Under the pieces are notes generated by a model that saw nothing but the letters and a program-made list of their open reading frames with translations, did not search any database and was not told the DNA's origin. From positions 62,001 through 126,000 of the forward strand of contig VWPU01009673.1 of the NCBI GenBank assembly GCA_013398955.1: a stretch of DNA of 64,000 nucleotides, given 5' to 3'. The translations under genes and the position numbers were made by a program. This stretch comes from Callaeas wilsoni (Eukaryota > Chordata > Aves > Passeriformes > Callaeidae). This document shows positions 13,469 through 25,817 of this stretch, one piece after another. Each line of letters opens with the position of its first letter. Within the stretch, counting starts at the first letter, position 1.

Positions 13469-14527
13469 ATCTAGATTTACTTTCAAATGCGGATGTCAGG
13501 GAGGGTGGTGCTGGACAGGGTGCTGTGGAGTGCCAGGATGTAGGGATTTTTGATGGCACCAGTACATGGTCCTTTTAGGTTGATGCTATGGGTCAGGATA
13601 AGAGATAGTGTGGTAAATTCTGCATAAACCCTCAGTGTCACTTTCATTTTAAGATTTTAGCATGGAAGAGTAGGGCATTTTTGACAGAGGGTACACTGAA
13701 TAATGTGTAATTGCAAAGACAAGTCAGCCTTAAAATCCTGAGTCTCATTGATTATACTGTCCGAGATAATTGAAATAAGCTAATAATTCTGGCTATTTCA
13801 TGTCACTACCAACTGCAAGGAACTTGATTTGCAGCAGAGTTTCAGGATTAACTCTCTAAGGTTATGTTTAAGGTTACGTTTAAGATTTCTCAGTTTGAAC
13901 ACAGGAAAAGGAATCTTCAGCCTTACTGGTCATTTTGAAAATTGTGCATATTTTGCTTCATGATATCACTTCATCACTTCTTAAAAAAAGAGAAGGATAA
14001 GCTTTTGTTCTATGCCTGTGATTGTAGTTTCAGCATTATGAAGGTTTAGTGAGAGAGGATTTCAGCTTACTATTTCCTTACTCAAAGCACAGAAGGTAAT
14101 AAAATAGAAAAAGTTGATATTCCCGTTTGAACTCCATTCAAGTGCTCCCAGTTCCTGTGTGCTGCAAAGGCATGTTTAAGCTCACATTTGGAGTTTTCTG
14201 GATTTCTATTCTATTCTATGTCAGAACTCCTACAGAGTTATTTCAGTGTGCTATATGGGCTGTCCCACATTTGTAGGCGATCTGCTGGGCTGTCCTTAGC
14301 AAGACCGTTATTTCCCTGCTTTCTGCAGAGAAAACAATTTATCTGCCAGATAGCCCCCTTCATAGCAGTGCAGTATTGTTAAGACATCTCCTTTTAATTT
14401 CATTTACACCTTTCTGTATCTTTTAAAATGCTAATGCTTTAAGGCACCTGCAGTTGCCATTTTTCTTGGTTTGAATTCCTTCAGAAGAAGAGCCTGTCTT
14501 GGTAAATGATATTTCAGTTTCCATGGT

Positions 14528-14567
14528 GCTCCTTATTACAAATAGCTGCTCCTTATTACAAATAGCT
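14528..14567. repeat. Perfect 20-bp tandem duplication
   Basis: The 20-base unit GCTCCTTATTACAAATAGCT occurs twice with no mismatch (14528-14547 and 14548-14567), and the first bases of a third copy follow. It looks like a recent replication-slippage duplication. Confidence 0.9.
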
Positions 14568-16450
14568 GCTCTTTTCATCACCAAATGGTGCAATTTTCAT
14601 TCATGCTGAAATATCAGTGGTAACATACAGCAGCAAATTGTTCCTTTATGAACCTTGGCGTTGTGGAAACTCTCCTGCTCAAAATTAAATGTCAAGGAAT
14701 TTAGCAAGTATAAAAATCTGGCTCCTTTTATGCACATACACACAAAGACATATGCTCTTTCCTCTGTGCTCTGTGCACCTAAGCACTTACCTTCCTTTAT
14801 TACTGTAAGGAGTCATTAATATGCTACCAGCGATACTTCCCAAAAAGTCCAGCTTTTAGAGGGATTAAGGGAGTAGCATTCCTTCCCATACCTTCCACTG
14901 GAATTGAGTAAGGTGTTTTGTATTCAGGCTACTTGTTGCAAGACTGTGAGCTTGAGTGGCTCATTTTGGGAATAATAGCAGCCTTGCCAGTCTGTTCCCT
15001 TGCATTACTCAAAGTGTTGCTCTGTCATTTGCTCTGGCCCAAATTAGAAACATATATCACTGGTGTAGGCAATGGAAACACACATAGATCAAGGCAGGGC
15101 TCTGCTTCCACCCCAGCCCCACTCCCTGTAAACACTGAGATACTTGCAGGAGTGTGGGGAGGGTGTTGTGACAGGCAGCACGGTTTTTAGTGGGATTCCT
15201 TTCACAACCACCGTAATCCCTTTCCCTGGCCATGATACTGTTATGCAGTAGATGCTGGCTTAGGTTTCTCAGCTATGTGGCCTGACTGGCACATTTCCCA
15301 GATCAGGTTCCCTTGTTTATAATTCTAAATATCCCTCACACCCCCACTGCCAACTACTGCCAGTGGTCCATCTTTCCTAAGAAAAGTGATTCTGTCTGGA
15401 GAAAGAAGACCCTGTTCATAAATCAGGTGCTCAGGGAGTTATTAATTTCAAATTCCCAGGAGAGCCTGCTGTAATAAACTACTTTTAATACACAATTACT
15501 TCACTTCCTCCCTTTTACATTTATTTTAAGTCTGGCAATGAGGTATGTGTTGGTATGGAGCAGTTAAGAGAACGTTAGACCCACTATCACGTGCTAAATA
15601 AAGCAGCTTGGAGGAAGTGCTTTGGATTGTGCCTCTGCCCCTTACCCCTTCATTTCCATACAGGAGCTGGGTGCAGGCAGGTGTTTTGTTTTTACAGCCC
15701 TGTGTCAGGTTTGTCCTTATGGCTTCCTTGCCTCCAAGCAAGCACTGTGATTTACTTGTGCTTCTCACTGTAATCTATGCTCCTGGCAGTGCTGGGAGCA
15801 CTTCCAACAAATAGACCTCAGAAGAAAATAAAATGCTGGAGCTTTTGAGAGAGCAGAGGGGCTTCTTTCATCTCCTGGTTGGGAGAGAGCTGGGCAATAA
15901 AGGTATAATCTGAGGTTTTGCCTCTCTGGTGGAAAAGGTCACAAACTTCCTTGAAGACATTAAGGTTTCCTACAAATGAAATAAAAGGAAGGTGATGTTA
16001 AATGATGATGTAAGATAGAAACATAGAAGTCATTCATCAAACTCAGGAGTGACAATATATTTGTATTTGAATCCTCTGAATTTAGACTATGCTGCTTTTT
16101 AAAAGGCAAGCTTTTGTGAGAGTGGCAGACAACCTTTTAATTACAGGTTGAACCTAAACCCCGCTTTTACTGCAATACACTGGATAGATAATCATTGTCT
16201 TCTGGGCATCTTTGCTATCATTTCAGGTTCTGAAATGCAAAATGCATATCCTTTGCTAGAGATCCTGCATTTTCCAGGCACCTGGCTGTTCTCTGGTTAA
16301 GCCTCCCAGACTGTAATGATAAGCACACTTGAATTCCTAGGGTAGGCCTAGTTCCCTGCAGGTATGACTAGAGCAATAGGAAAGAAAAGCAAGATCCTTG
16401 GGACTTCTAGGTTCTCAGGAGGGATATAACTTGGGGTCAAGTTACAGTGC

Positions 16451-17417
16451 TGTCTCGGTTTGAGAGACAGGTGTCTGCTAAAGGAGGCAGATGCCTTCCT
16501 TGGAACGGAAAAAATGTGGACCCCCTTCCCTCCGAATTGTTACAATTTTGAAATTAAGGGGCTCTCAGGCAAGGATATGAGAATAGGAATAACAGTTCTT
16601 TACTAGTATACCTAATTAGGCAAAAACAACAGCTTTGGCATTAACAACAAACAGAACCAAAAACCCAGTAACGGCCATCTCGATCGCAGGCACTTTCCCC
16701 TTTGGCGCCGTGCCGGTCACAGCTGGCAGGGACGCTCCGGTGGCAAGCTGGGACGGCAGAGATGAGCAGAAGTCCTGGAGTGGTGGAAGAGATCTATCAC
16801 ACTCTGGAGCTGCAGTGGGAAAATCCCCGGGAGGTCTCAGCAGGCAGGAGTTGCGAGGCTACAGAGTAGCGAAGGCTGGAAGCAGCCCGGAAAGAAGCCG
16901 CGAGGGCGGGGCGGGGCAGCGGCAGCCCGGCCCCAAGGGAGGCAGGGAGAGGAGGGAGCAGGGCACCCAGGCAGATGGTAAGAAAGTCCTTCCCTTAGTG
17001 AGGTGGGTGTTAATAAGGTCTCAGTTTGAAGGGCTGCTCTTACGAGCAGGGGCTCACCCCGCGGCAAAAGAAGCAGGACCAGGCTGGTCCACAACGACAG
17101 CGGAAAAACTCCTCTCCAAACAGCCTCAGCCGCCCCGTTCCTCTTCCCCAGTTGAGAGAGAGAGAATGCCCGAGCCCGAGAGACAGGGCTGTCCCCAGCC
17201 CTGCCGTCTCCAGTCTCCTGTCTCACGGTATTTTCCCCCCACTTGGGCATTCCCAGGTAACAAGAGAGGGGCCATTGGCCCTCTCCCCTGAGCTGATAAC
17301 TTCTTTTGTCTGTGAAGTGTCCAGTCGTTACGGCCCATTAGCCACACGTATGGGGAAAATTCCTTAAGAAAGAAAAAAACCCTACAAAACAAAAGAAGAA
17401 CTCTTCAAACCCCTACA
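16451..17417. mobile_element. Solo LTR (copy 2 of the paired family), 5-bp target duplication
   Basis: The element starts TGTCTCGG and ends ACCCCTACA, flanked by a near-perfect 5-bp duplication (AGTGC at 16446-16450, AGTAC at 17418-17422). It has the same orientation as the copy at 10743-11839 and shares its blocks in the same order, but is about 130 bases shorter. The centre is GC-rich. Because each copy has its own target duplication, they are independent insertions and not the two ends of one provirus. Confidence 0.83.
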
Positions 17418-20400
17418 AGTACAAAATAAAAGGTTTGGTTATTCACATGTCTTTTGGAAACAGTGGTAAACTTGTATAATAAGTTTTCAACTCAGGTAAC
17501 ATGTTGAAGATGTTGAACACTGGCACTTGGTGTACTTATGGAAATAGAGTTGACTGAGAAATCACAGGGAGTGATCGCTATTTTATGTTTCAAGTCTATG
17601 TTCCATTTCTTCTTTTAAAGAGATTTTAAAAATTAGCCCCCATAGTAGCTCTGTGTGCTGCCTCTTGTGCTCAGTTTCTGTTTCCTAACAGTGCTCACAT
17701 GCCTGCTATACAAGAAATGGCTAAGCAGAGACAGAGAGACTAATATCTAGTGGGTAATCTCAAAAGTCCTTTGTATATTTAGCTGTCATCTTTGATATAT
17801 GCTGTGTTGGCATAGTTTTCTTTGGGAATGCCAGTAGTGCTATCCACTCCATGCAAAATGATTCAGGATCCTGCTTGACCATGAGGAGTGTCTCTGGCTG
17901 GTAGTCCAGGTTTCAGAGGAATCCATTCTGCACTTCAAAGGAAGGTGTTTCATAAAAGGTATTTAAATCTCTATTAAAATAAAGCAAATCCCCTTGCAAG
18001 CATAACAGGTATTCTCAGTTGCTCAAGGGCTGTGGACAGATTTGCTTCTTGAGACTTGAGCAGGGAGAGTTTGCCTGAAAGGAGATGTTTTATGGAAAAG
18101 AGTGTTACCCTGTGCAATTAATACCTAAGTCTTAAGACAAGGCAGTATTCATGCTAATTAGTTTTTGAGGAAAACCTGCTGGAAAAAGTGGTGAAAATGT
18201 CTGAGAAGTTAATAAAATTTCCTGCCTCTTGCAACGCACTGATAACACAGTATGACCCTTTAGTCAGTTGGTCATGGAAGACCCTATTTATGAACTGTAA
18301 GCAATTATAATCTGAACCAGTGAAGTCAAACACTGGGAAGTAAATAAGTAATTAGCACAGCACAAGCTCTTTTCTTCTCTTGCTAGGTGGCAGAAGGCAA
18401 GGCTTTTAAATGCAGACTATAGCCTGATTCTTCACTCTATTATCCCAATGTCATGCTGCTATGTCTCTGAGGTAAGAGATACGGAACCAAAGCATGGAAA
18501 CGAAAAAGGGGAGCCCTTTAAAACTCACTCCAGAGTAGCATCCATGGAGCATGTGGTGGAGTAAATGAGAGTGCAGCTTAATGATTAGGCATTCCTTTCT
18601 TTCATTCCTCCTCTCGAAATCAAAAAAAGATCACAGGATGATGAAGGGAAGTTTGTAATTGAATATTGTCTAAGCTGCAAGCCCACAGACTGCAAGTTCC
18701 TCTGATCTGCAACATAAGGATGGAACATATTGGGAGGCAGTGAAGGGAAGAGATGATTTGCTGATGAGAATCTTCACTACAATAAACAAAATAATAATAG
18801 CTTGTCACTGAAGTCAGCAGTTGCTGAGACACTGGTTACCGTGCAGAAATATGTGGATTTGAGAGGTGCTGTGATGATTCCCATCCCTTTTGTCTCTCTA
18901 TTCTTGGCTTTGATTCAGTCCTGGGAGGTGATCTCCTTTGAACTTTTACATCCACCTTTTTTCCTAGCAGATGAATGAGATTGTAGTTTTTTCACCTATT
19001 GACATGGTGAGGACTATTTGATCCCTTCAGTGTAATGTGTTGTTTTATAGGCTGCTTTTTACATGAAAATCATGTCAAGGATAAGTGAGCTTATATCAAA
19101 GTGTACTGCTTGCTGTCCAGAATTCGGGATTGCCACAGCTCATGGAATGACTGCCTGGGAATGATGAGAGACATCGTTTGGACTCTGGCACACAGTGCTT
19201 ACTAAGTCAAGCCTGTACGTCTTCTAGTCTTGCACTGGAGTCCTGGGAATATTAAATTTCTCTTACCACTTTCTGTATTTAGTTAATTTTTTCCAGTGTC
19301 AGGTTATTTGGATAAATTTGCTCTTTTTCTTTCAAGCTTTGGCACTATGGGCAGTGCAGTGGATGATTAGATTTTTTCGAGTGTCAAAATCTGGAAAGAG
19401 TTCATTTGGAAAATTGCTTAGCAGATTGCAAATGGTGAGTAAATTATTGCACAAGGGAACTTTTGAAACTCCTCTGGTGGTAAATTTTCAACTAAAGAAA
19501 TATAGAATATACAGCATCATGCTCATGAAAACGAAGCAAATCTTTACCCATAAATCATGTGAGGGAATTAGGACTTCCCCTCTCTCCTTCTTTACTATTT
19601 TCATTCTAAATTTATATGTAAAATTATCTTCCACAGTTTCCTTACTACAGTAAAGATGTAATTTCATGTAACTTTATCAGTAATTAAGTGATTTATTTAG
19701 ATATTTTTGTTTATATTTCCTGGCTGGGTCCCACTAGTACAGCTTTGTCCAGGACAGTTGACTATGATGAGCATTTGTAAAACCTGGATTTGATACTGAT
19801 GCAAGAAAAAGGTTTTGGTATGACTTTTAAGTGACAAAGAATGTTACAACAAGGGGCTTCACCGCTGTGAACTCAGTTGGCCTGGATGGGTGTCTTTGAC
19901 TGTGTGGTTGTCATTTCCTAGAAAGAACAGCCCTTAGTGGTCACAGCTCTTAGTGCTTTCTGTTTGCTGTTATAAAATTGCCATTAACCTGGGATATATG
20001 CTGTACATTTCTAGGAATGTTCCTCAACTGATTTATTGACATGGTTTTTCTCATCCTCAGGTTCTTGCTCTGGCTTGCTTTCTCTTTTTCCTTTTATCTT
20101 TTTTCTTTTTCCCTTCTCTTGCTTGCTTTGCTCTCTGATTTTTTCTTGAAAATATTTGTAGGAGGTAGATATGTACTAGAGCTGATTATCAGAAGAGCTA
20201 TGATTCTGCAACACTGAAGGTTGAATGCAAAATCCAGTGGTTATCCTGATCAACTGAACCATATGCCCTAGTCTGGTGCCTTTTAAAGGCTCTAGAGGAA
20301 GAAAATTTGCTTCCAAGAAATATACAACATTGCTTGGCAACTATTTCGGCACTGTATAGCACAGGATGGGCTAGCTATATTCCCAACGCTGAACTTCTCT

Positions 20401-20860
20401 GTGATGGTAGGCTCCTTGGTGACTCTTCTTCTGGGAATCACAAGGTAAATGTGCTCTTTGTTCAAGTGGGATTCTTCATTACAGTTGCTCTGTATATAGG
20501 GCAGAAGGGGAAGACACAGCTTCGAATAGCAGCTAGGGGTGGGTAAGTCGTAAAAGGTATGGAGATTCAATTCAATTTTAGTCAACATTCAACTGCATAG
20601 AAGCTATCCCAAGAGTCTCTCACTCACTTTTTAAAAGACTTTTTAATTATAGGGTCAATATTTTCCTCATTCAGATTTCCTCAGATTCCTTTTGATACTC
20701 ATTTTCTTCAAACTTCTGGGAGAAAACATGAGTATTGCAAAAAGACTTCCCTGGCAGCAGCTTCGCCTTCTAACCAAGGAGCAGCCTACTTGAATATCAT
20801 CTTGACACTAATGCTCAAGACATGTCCAAATAATTGTATAGATTGGGAGCTAATATCACG

Positions 20861-20984
20861 GCTAGGTTGGATGGGGCCCTGAGCAACATGGTTTAATGAA
20901 ATGTGTCCTTGCCCATAGCAGAGGGACTGCAATTAGATGATCTTTAAGATGTGTTCCACCCCAAACCATTCTATAATTCTGTGA
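20861..20984 (+). repeat. CR1 LINE 3' end
   Basis: CR1 words in order: GGTTGGATGGGGCCCTGAGC, GTGTCCTTGCCCATAGCAGA, TTAGATGATCTTTAAGATG and a CCAAACCATTCTATAATTCT end. Confidence 0.9.
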
Positions 20985-22330
20985 TCAGCACCTCAAGGTC
21001 TACTCAGGCAAACAGCTGGTTTGAAAAGAGTTGGTCTTGCTTTTGAAATCTTTTGAAATATCACTCTGAAATTAAGTGCAAAAATGAGAGCACTGCCCCA
21101 TAGTAACCAGTAGCCACCTCAATGGAAGTCGAAGTCCTGGGCTTGCTTTAAGTAAATGAGATATTGCAGTCTCCTATATCTGAGCACTCACAGTGCCATG
21201 GTTTTTAAGCCGTTGACCATTCTGAGGTCTTTATCAGTAGGATGAGATTTGTGTTTTGCTTCTAAGATTTTTTTTCCACAGAAATATCCTACTGCTATGG
21301 TCAAGTTTCCCATCAGAAGTTTTAGTTTTGATGAATCAAAATCTTTAAAAAAAGAAAAGTGGAAAATATGTTTTTCTTGAATTTTCTCTCTCTAGTCCAA
21401 AAGTCTCAGCTAGCTGTGAGGCAGCTGTGAATTTGTTTTACATCAGAAACATGGGCTTATCAGTATTGTGGACACCCTGTGTTGTGTGATTCATAGAATG
21501 CAGAAGTGAAAAGGTGAAAACTGCATCAGTAGAGGCAATTTAATGGAGAATAGAACCTAGCTATGATTTTTCTTATTTAGAGACAAGATTTGGAAGTCTG
21601 GAGAATATCTAAAATATTCCAAGAAAATTGGTACAGCGATCCTGTAGGGAAAGGAAGTAGTCTTTATTGCTAATGGCATTACAGCTTTTATTCCAGCATG
21701 GAGACTGTAGCTCACAGCAGAGAGTCTGACAATGGGTCCTGTTGCAAATTGGGAACTGTCTCTTAAATTGGCTGGATAGAAAAGACACAGTTAAAGCTCT
21801 CACTCCGTGGTTTTGCATATGGTTCCTACCTGTCTGCCTGTGTTTTCAGGTGATTTGAGGACCAAATGCGAATCTGGGTGGAGGTGTCAGTGAAAAATGA
21901 ACCATACTGTATTGCTTATTCATGAACTCTTGAAACTGGCCTTTTATTTCTGTCTAAATCTGTCATTGGAAGCAGTGGGTAACAAATAGCACTTGGAAGG
22001 GTTGTGCAGGCATACGATAGCCCTCTGAAAGCCCGCTCCTGCCAGGAGACAAAAGGCAGTGCAGCCTGAGCACTTGCTTCCCTCAAGAACAGGGACCTGG
22101 GAGCTTAGAAGTCACAGCATCCCTTGTGCTGCTCCAGGTGCTGAGTTATGATTTGCAGGCTTTTTAATGAATAGTGCTTCCTGACTAGTTCTGGTTTGTT
22201 TTAGGGGTTTTATTCTTCCAAGTGTGTTTCTTTCTGTTGGTATTACTGTCCAAGGGCGTTAGCACTCTTCAGCATAACAAGGCATGACTTGCAGTGCTAA
22301 GAAAATGGTCACCTTTGGAAGCATGATTCT

Positions 22331-22347
22331 CCCCTCCCTCCCTCCCC
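22331..22347 (-). other. Strong G-quadruplex motif on the minus strand
   Basis: The + strand reads CCCCTCCCTCCCTCCCC, so the - strand has four runs of at least three G with single-base loops, the most stable class of quadruplex motif. More C runs continue to 22371. It sits in the inferred intron about 2 kb upstream of exon 7. The motif is certain; any function is not. Confidence 0.7.
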
Positions 22348-24422
22348 GCTGCCAGCCCGCTCCCCCCTCCCAGTTTGGAACTGCCATTTTGTTTTATCAG
22401 AAATTAAACTGGGATTTAAATTAGATGTGAATACAAGGTGATTAGTAAGAGTTAGAACAAACAAAGATAATTTGTTAAGTTTAAAAATATGTTCAGTTAT
22501 TTAAATGATACTTGTGAAAAAAGTCCAAATTTGCTCTCTTTGGCTGAAAACTCTCTTTATAAGGTTGGAGTAAGGGCTGATTTTTCCAAAAACTTGATGG
22601 TTGAAGCATTGATCTGCAATGCAGAAAATATAGGTAAAATCCCTGCTCTGAGAGGCTTTAAATCCATGTATCCCTACCTTGAATCAGATGCTAAGAGGAT
22701 TGAATTCAATTTACACCCGGGTCAGGTAAAAAGCTTAACCCAACTGATTGCAGTATATCTGGCAACTGACCTACAAACCCCATTTTGGCATATATTATCA
22801 ACACACAGAGATGTAGTATTTCTTGGGTCCACAGCTGTGGGTTTTCCAGCAATACAGCACCTGTATTCTGGAGTCTCTGCTCTAGTCCTTGCTGTCATCT
22901 TCTCCATCAACAAACATCCTACAAGTTGACTGGCTTCCCTTTTTCCAGTTTCTTCACCTTAGATGTGTGCATGAGGTAGCCATGGCTTAATACAGTATCA
23001 TGTCTATGCAGATTTGGTGTTACATTACTAGCATGATCCTCTTATGTACCTGTGTGTCTGGGTTAATGGAAGCATTTGACACCATGGTTTCTGAGGTGGG
23101 CAAGATGTGCAACAATGATACTGTCCTGCTTTACTTATTTATAAATAAATACATTTATTTATTCAGTCTCAGGTTAGAGTTTGTTTTCAGCTCTATACAG
23201 CCATACTGATGTGGAGGATCTTTTTGAGAAATAAGGAGTGGTAGTGAAGAGGTCCTTAAATTCTGACTCGACTGTGTTTCTTTGAGAAAATATCAGAAAA
23301 GAATGGACCTTTGTGTTGGTTTTCAAAATACCTTTTCCTTTGAGGTGATTACAATAGTCCTTTAGAAATGTGCTTGTGATCTCTTCTGTAACACCAGAAT
23401 TCCTAGTTCTGTTTTTCCTTTCTTCCTCCTGTTGGGGTGACCTTCACAACAAAGTTCTTTAAATATGGCAACCTCTCCATCCCTCCAAAAGCAGCCTTAA
23501 TATAGACAGCTGGAGGGAACCAGCCATGAAAGAGGAGCTCTCAGCTCTCCTCAGAAGGACCGTACATACCATCACTCTCAGCCTTAAAACTAAAGGGTTA
23601 GTTTCAGATCTGAGTTTTTTCTTGGTGTGATGTAGATATCAATAATATTAAGTGGAAAGAGACTAGAGTAACACTTGAGGCATCTGGGTTTTTCTCCTGA
23701 CTCAAACATTTGCTTGCAGTATGGCTTTGGACAAATTCACTGTGCCTCTGTTCCTCCTTTTAAAAACAAATAATTCTGCTTTTCTTACTAGAAGGACATG
23801 CTGTATAAACGTTTGGCATTATTATATATTTGTTTGTTATTATTTTGTCTTTTAGCTAGGATGGCAGGGGATTTGTGCTTTTCAATACCATTTGTGCCGT
23901 GCTAAATTTACAAATTTGTGCTGTTTCTATTTCTGTGTCATATTCTGCTCTCATGTTCCCCTGAATAGTGAGAGAGATCACTGGGATGTGGTAAGGTGTG
24001 TAAAGGAAGAAATACGCCCACGAGGAAAGGGCAGAATTTTGCATGGCGGATATTTTGGTATCCAGGGGAAGATGTGAAACACCTCCAGGTGTTTGGGCTC
24101 ATCTTGCAAGTCAATCTGAAATCTGAGCAGGCAACTTAAATGGGAAGTGAGGGACCAATGGGAAGCATGGAGGCCACAAGCCCCTTGGTGTCCCCAAAGG
24201 ACTCCTCCCTCAAATGGTTTCTCACCTCTTCATTATAAATCTATTTCCTTTGTCTAGAGGGTTTTGTTTATGCCTTTTTGTACTGGTAGTTTCTAATGAT
24301 GATGTTTTGGGATCACCAAATGTGTATTCACCCTCATTAGTGGCTTCGTCTCCTGTTATTTGTTTCATGTTCAGGGATTAGCAACCAGATTGCAAAATAA
24401 TGAGCTACCTTGTGTGTTTCAG

Positions 24423-24546
24423 AAACATACCCCTCGCAATATGCATTTCAATGATTATCGTCACAGTTGGCTATGTGTTAACAAACGTGGCTTATTTCAC
24501 TACAATCAGTGCTGGGGAATTGCTGCTTTCAAAAGCTGTAGCAGTG
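24423..24546 (+). CDS. SLC7A11: SLC7A11 (xCT) exon 7: cystine/glutamate exchanger, TM7
   Basis: SLC7A11 encodes xCT, the 12-TM light chain that pairs with SLC3A2 (4F2hc) at the plasma membrane. It imports cystine in exchange for glutamate and so feeds glutathione synthesis. This 124-base exon gives one split base and 41 codons beginning [10 protein letters not shown] and ending LLLSKAVAV, nearly identical to human residues about 265-305. It covers TM7 ([15 protein letters not shown]) and the following loop. The acceptor AG is at 24421-24422 and the donor GTAAGT at 24547. A Gly stands in ISAGELLL where human has Glu. The exon ends in phase 0. Paralogous LAT transporters resemble this segment, but the match through exons 7-12 is specifically xCT. 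Confidence 0.97.
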
Positions 24547-25713
24547 GTAAGTTACAGAAGAAAAATAAAAAGAAATATTCCTGCTGCAGTTATGTTTGTT
24601 GATATTACTCTTCTTTTCAGGGGGAAAAAGATTGGGTGGACACATCCAGTCAGGTTTTAGTATGGCAGCACTTATTAGCATCCTGGTGAAATTTGATTTT
24701 TGACTGATGAGTGGGATTGCACTTCAGGCCATCAGTGGCATTTATAATGTAACATTGAACTGTATTTATTTACCTCTTATAACAAAATCAATAGGACTTA
24801 AATGTATTAGCCAAGTACGTGCTGGAAAAATTCAGTGCGAAATTGTAAGCTCAGCTCCTGGGAAGCAGGAATCACAGATATTTATGGAAGAGAGAGTTCT
24901 GAACTATCTTGTGTAGCAGAATACAATAACATTGTCTCTGCACAATATGTGCCCTGAGTACTTGGGAAGGGGGTTGCTGTGAATACTGAAGCTCATTTGG
25001 GAAGGAGTTGCAAGGCAACCTGGCTAGGCTAGGAAATACTGCTTTGATTGTTCTCGCTGAATTGTGGTGATGACACTAATTTTTATATTTATGGTATCTG
25101 AGTCACAAAGTGGAAGTAAATAATTCCATTTCTTTCCCAGTAGTGATACTACCTGTGGCTATTTCAACTGACATGGGTTTTGAAAAATGACCAAATCCTG
25201 TACCTAATGGGAGGTCTAGAAAGAAAACATTTTATAAACATGACAGAAATTATGCATGTTGACTCTGGTCCCCCAAACTCCAGTTAAGGCTCTTCTGCTA
25301 ACCTAAAACTCTAAAGCATGAATGGATGGACCATACCACTGGGTAGTACCAGCTGACTTCAATGAAGGCTGTAGAAAAAAGATATTAGGTGTGGAGGTCA
25401 GACTTTGATCCATTCAGACGTGGTCTTCGTCTCTGGAGCCATAATGGTCTAAATTGACATGAGTCAGGGTCTAATTCCACCTCCTCATCATTGCTTCAAC
25501 CAGAGATCTTCCACATGCCCACAAGGGTAAGGGTACGACAGCTTAGCTGTAGTAGCTGTTCTCTCACAAAAGAGGCAACGAATGCACAGCACAACTTTCA
25601 GTGAGGGATGCAGAGAAGAGGTGTAACTAACACCATGATAATTTGTTAATAGAGGACAATTATTTTCCCATTTTATGAAAAATTATTGTATGTTTCTCTC
25701 TCTTCTCTAACAG
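24547..25713 (+). other. SLC7A11 intron 7
   Basis: A 1,167-base GT-AG intron. The acceptor TCTCTAACAG lies within a good T/C tract. Nothing else was recognised in it. Confidence 0.85.
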
Positions 25714-25817
25714 ACCTTTGCTGAACGACTAATGGGAAACTTTTCTTTAGCTGTACCAGTGTTTGTTGCTCTCTCCTGCTTTGGATCTATGAATGGTGGC
25801 ATTTTTGCGGTCTCCAG
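25714..25817 (+). CDS. SLC7A11: SLC7A11 (xCT) exon 8: TM8 with the reactive cysteine
   Basis: A 104-base exon of 34 codons plus two bases of a split Arg codon, starting [10 protein letters not shown] and continuing through [12 protein letters not shown] to FAVSR (human residues about 306-340). It encodes TM8 of the xCT fold. The Cys in ALSCFGS corresponds by counting to human Cys327, reported as a thiol-reactive residue near the substrate pathway. The acceptor CAG ends at 25713 and the donor GTGAGC starts at 25818. It starts in phase 0, matching the end of exon 7, and ends after two bases of a codon. No frameshift or stop is present. Confidence 0.97.

Larger units (their letters stand above)
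11845..16445 (+). other. Inferred SLC7A11 intron, middle part: no gene recognised
   Basis: AT-rich non-coding DNA between the two related LTRs. It holds one relatively long CR1 copy at 13170-13468 and a 20-bp tandem duplication at 14528-14567, both listed separately. No exon or RNA gene was seen. Confidence 0.55.
17423..24422 (+). other. Inferred SLC7A11 intron, last part before exon 7
   Basis: AT-rich DNA with one CR1 tail (20861-20984), a strong C-rich quadruplex motif (22331-22347) and an unexplained 146-codon open frame (22489-22929), each treated separately. The last bases before exon 7 give an AG acceptor at 24421-24422 with a rather weak pyrimidine tract. No other exon was recognised. 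Confidence 0.6.

Noticed and set aside
16635..17291. 218-codon open frame
   Set aside because: It lies wholly inside the GC-rich solo LTR. The related LTR at 10743-11839 is shifted in frame at the shared GGTGTTAATAAGG block, so the protein is not conserved between copies.
23000..23209. AFDTM-like word resembling the CR1 reverse-transcriptase motif
   Set aside because: Unlike 34074-34152, the neighbouring residues do not follow the CR1 ORF2 pattern, so it is treated as coincidence.
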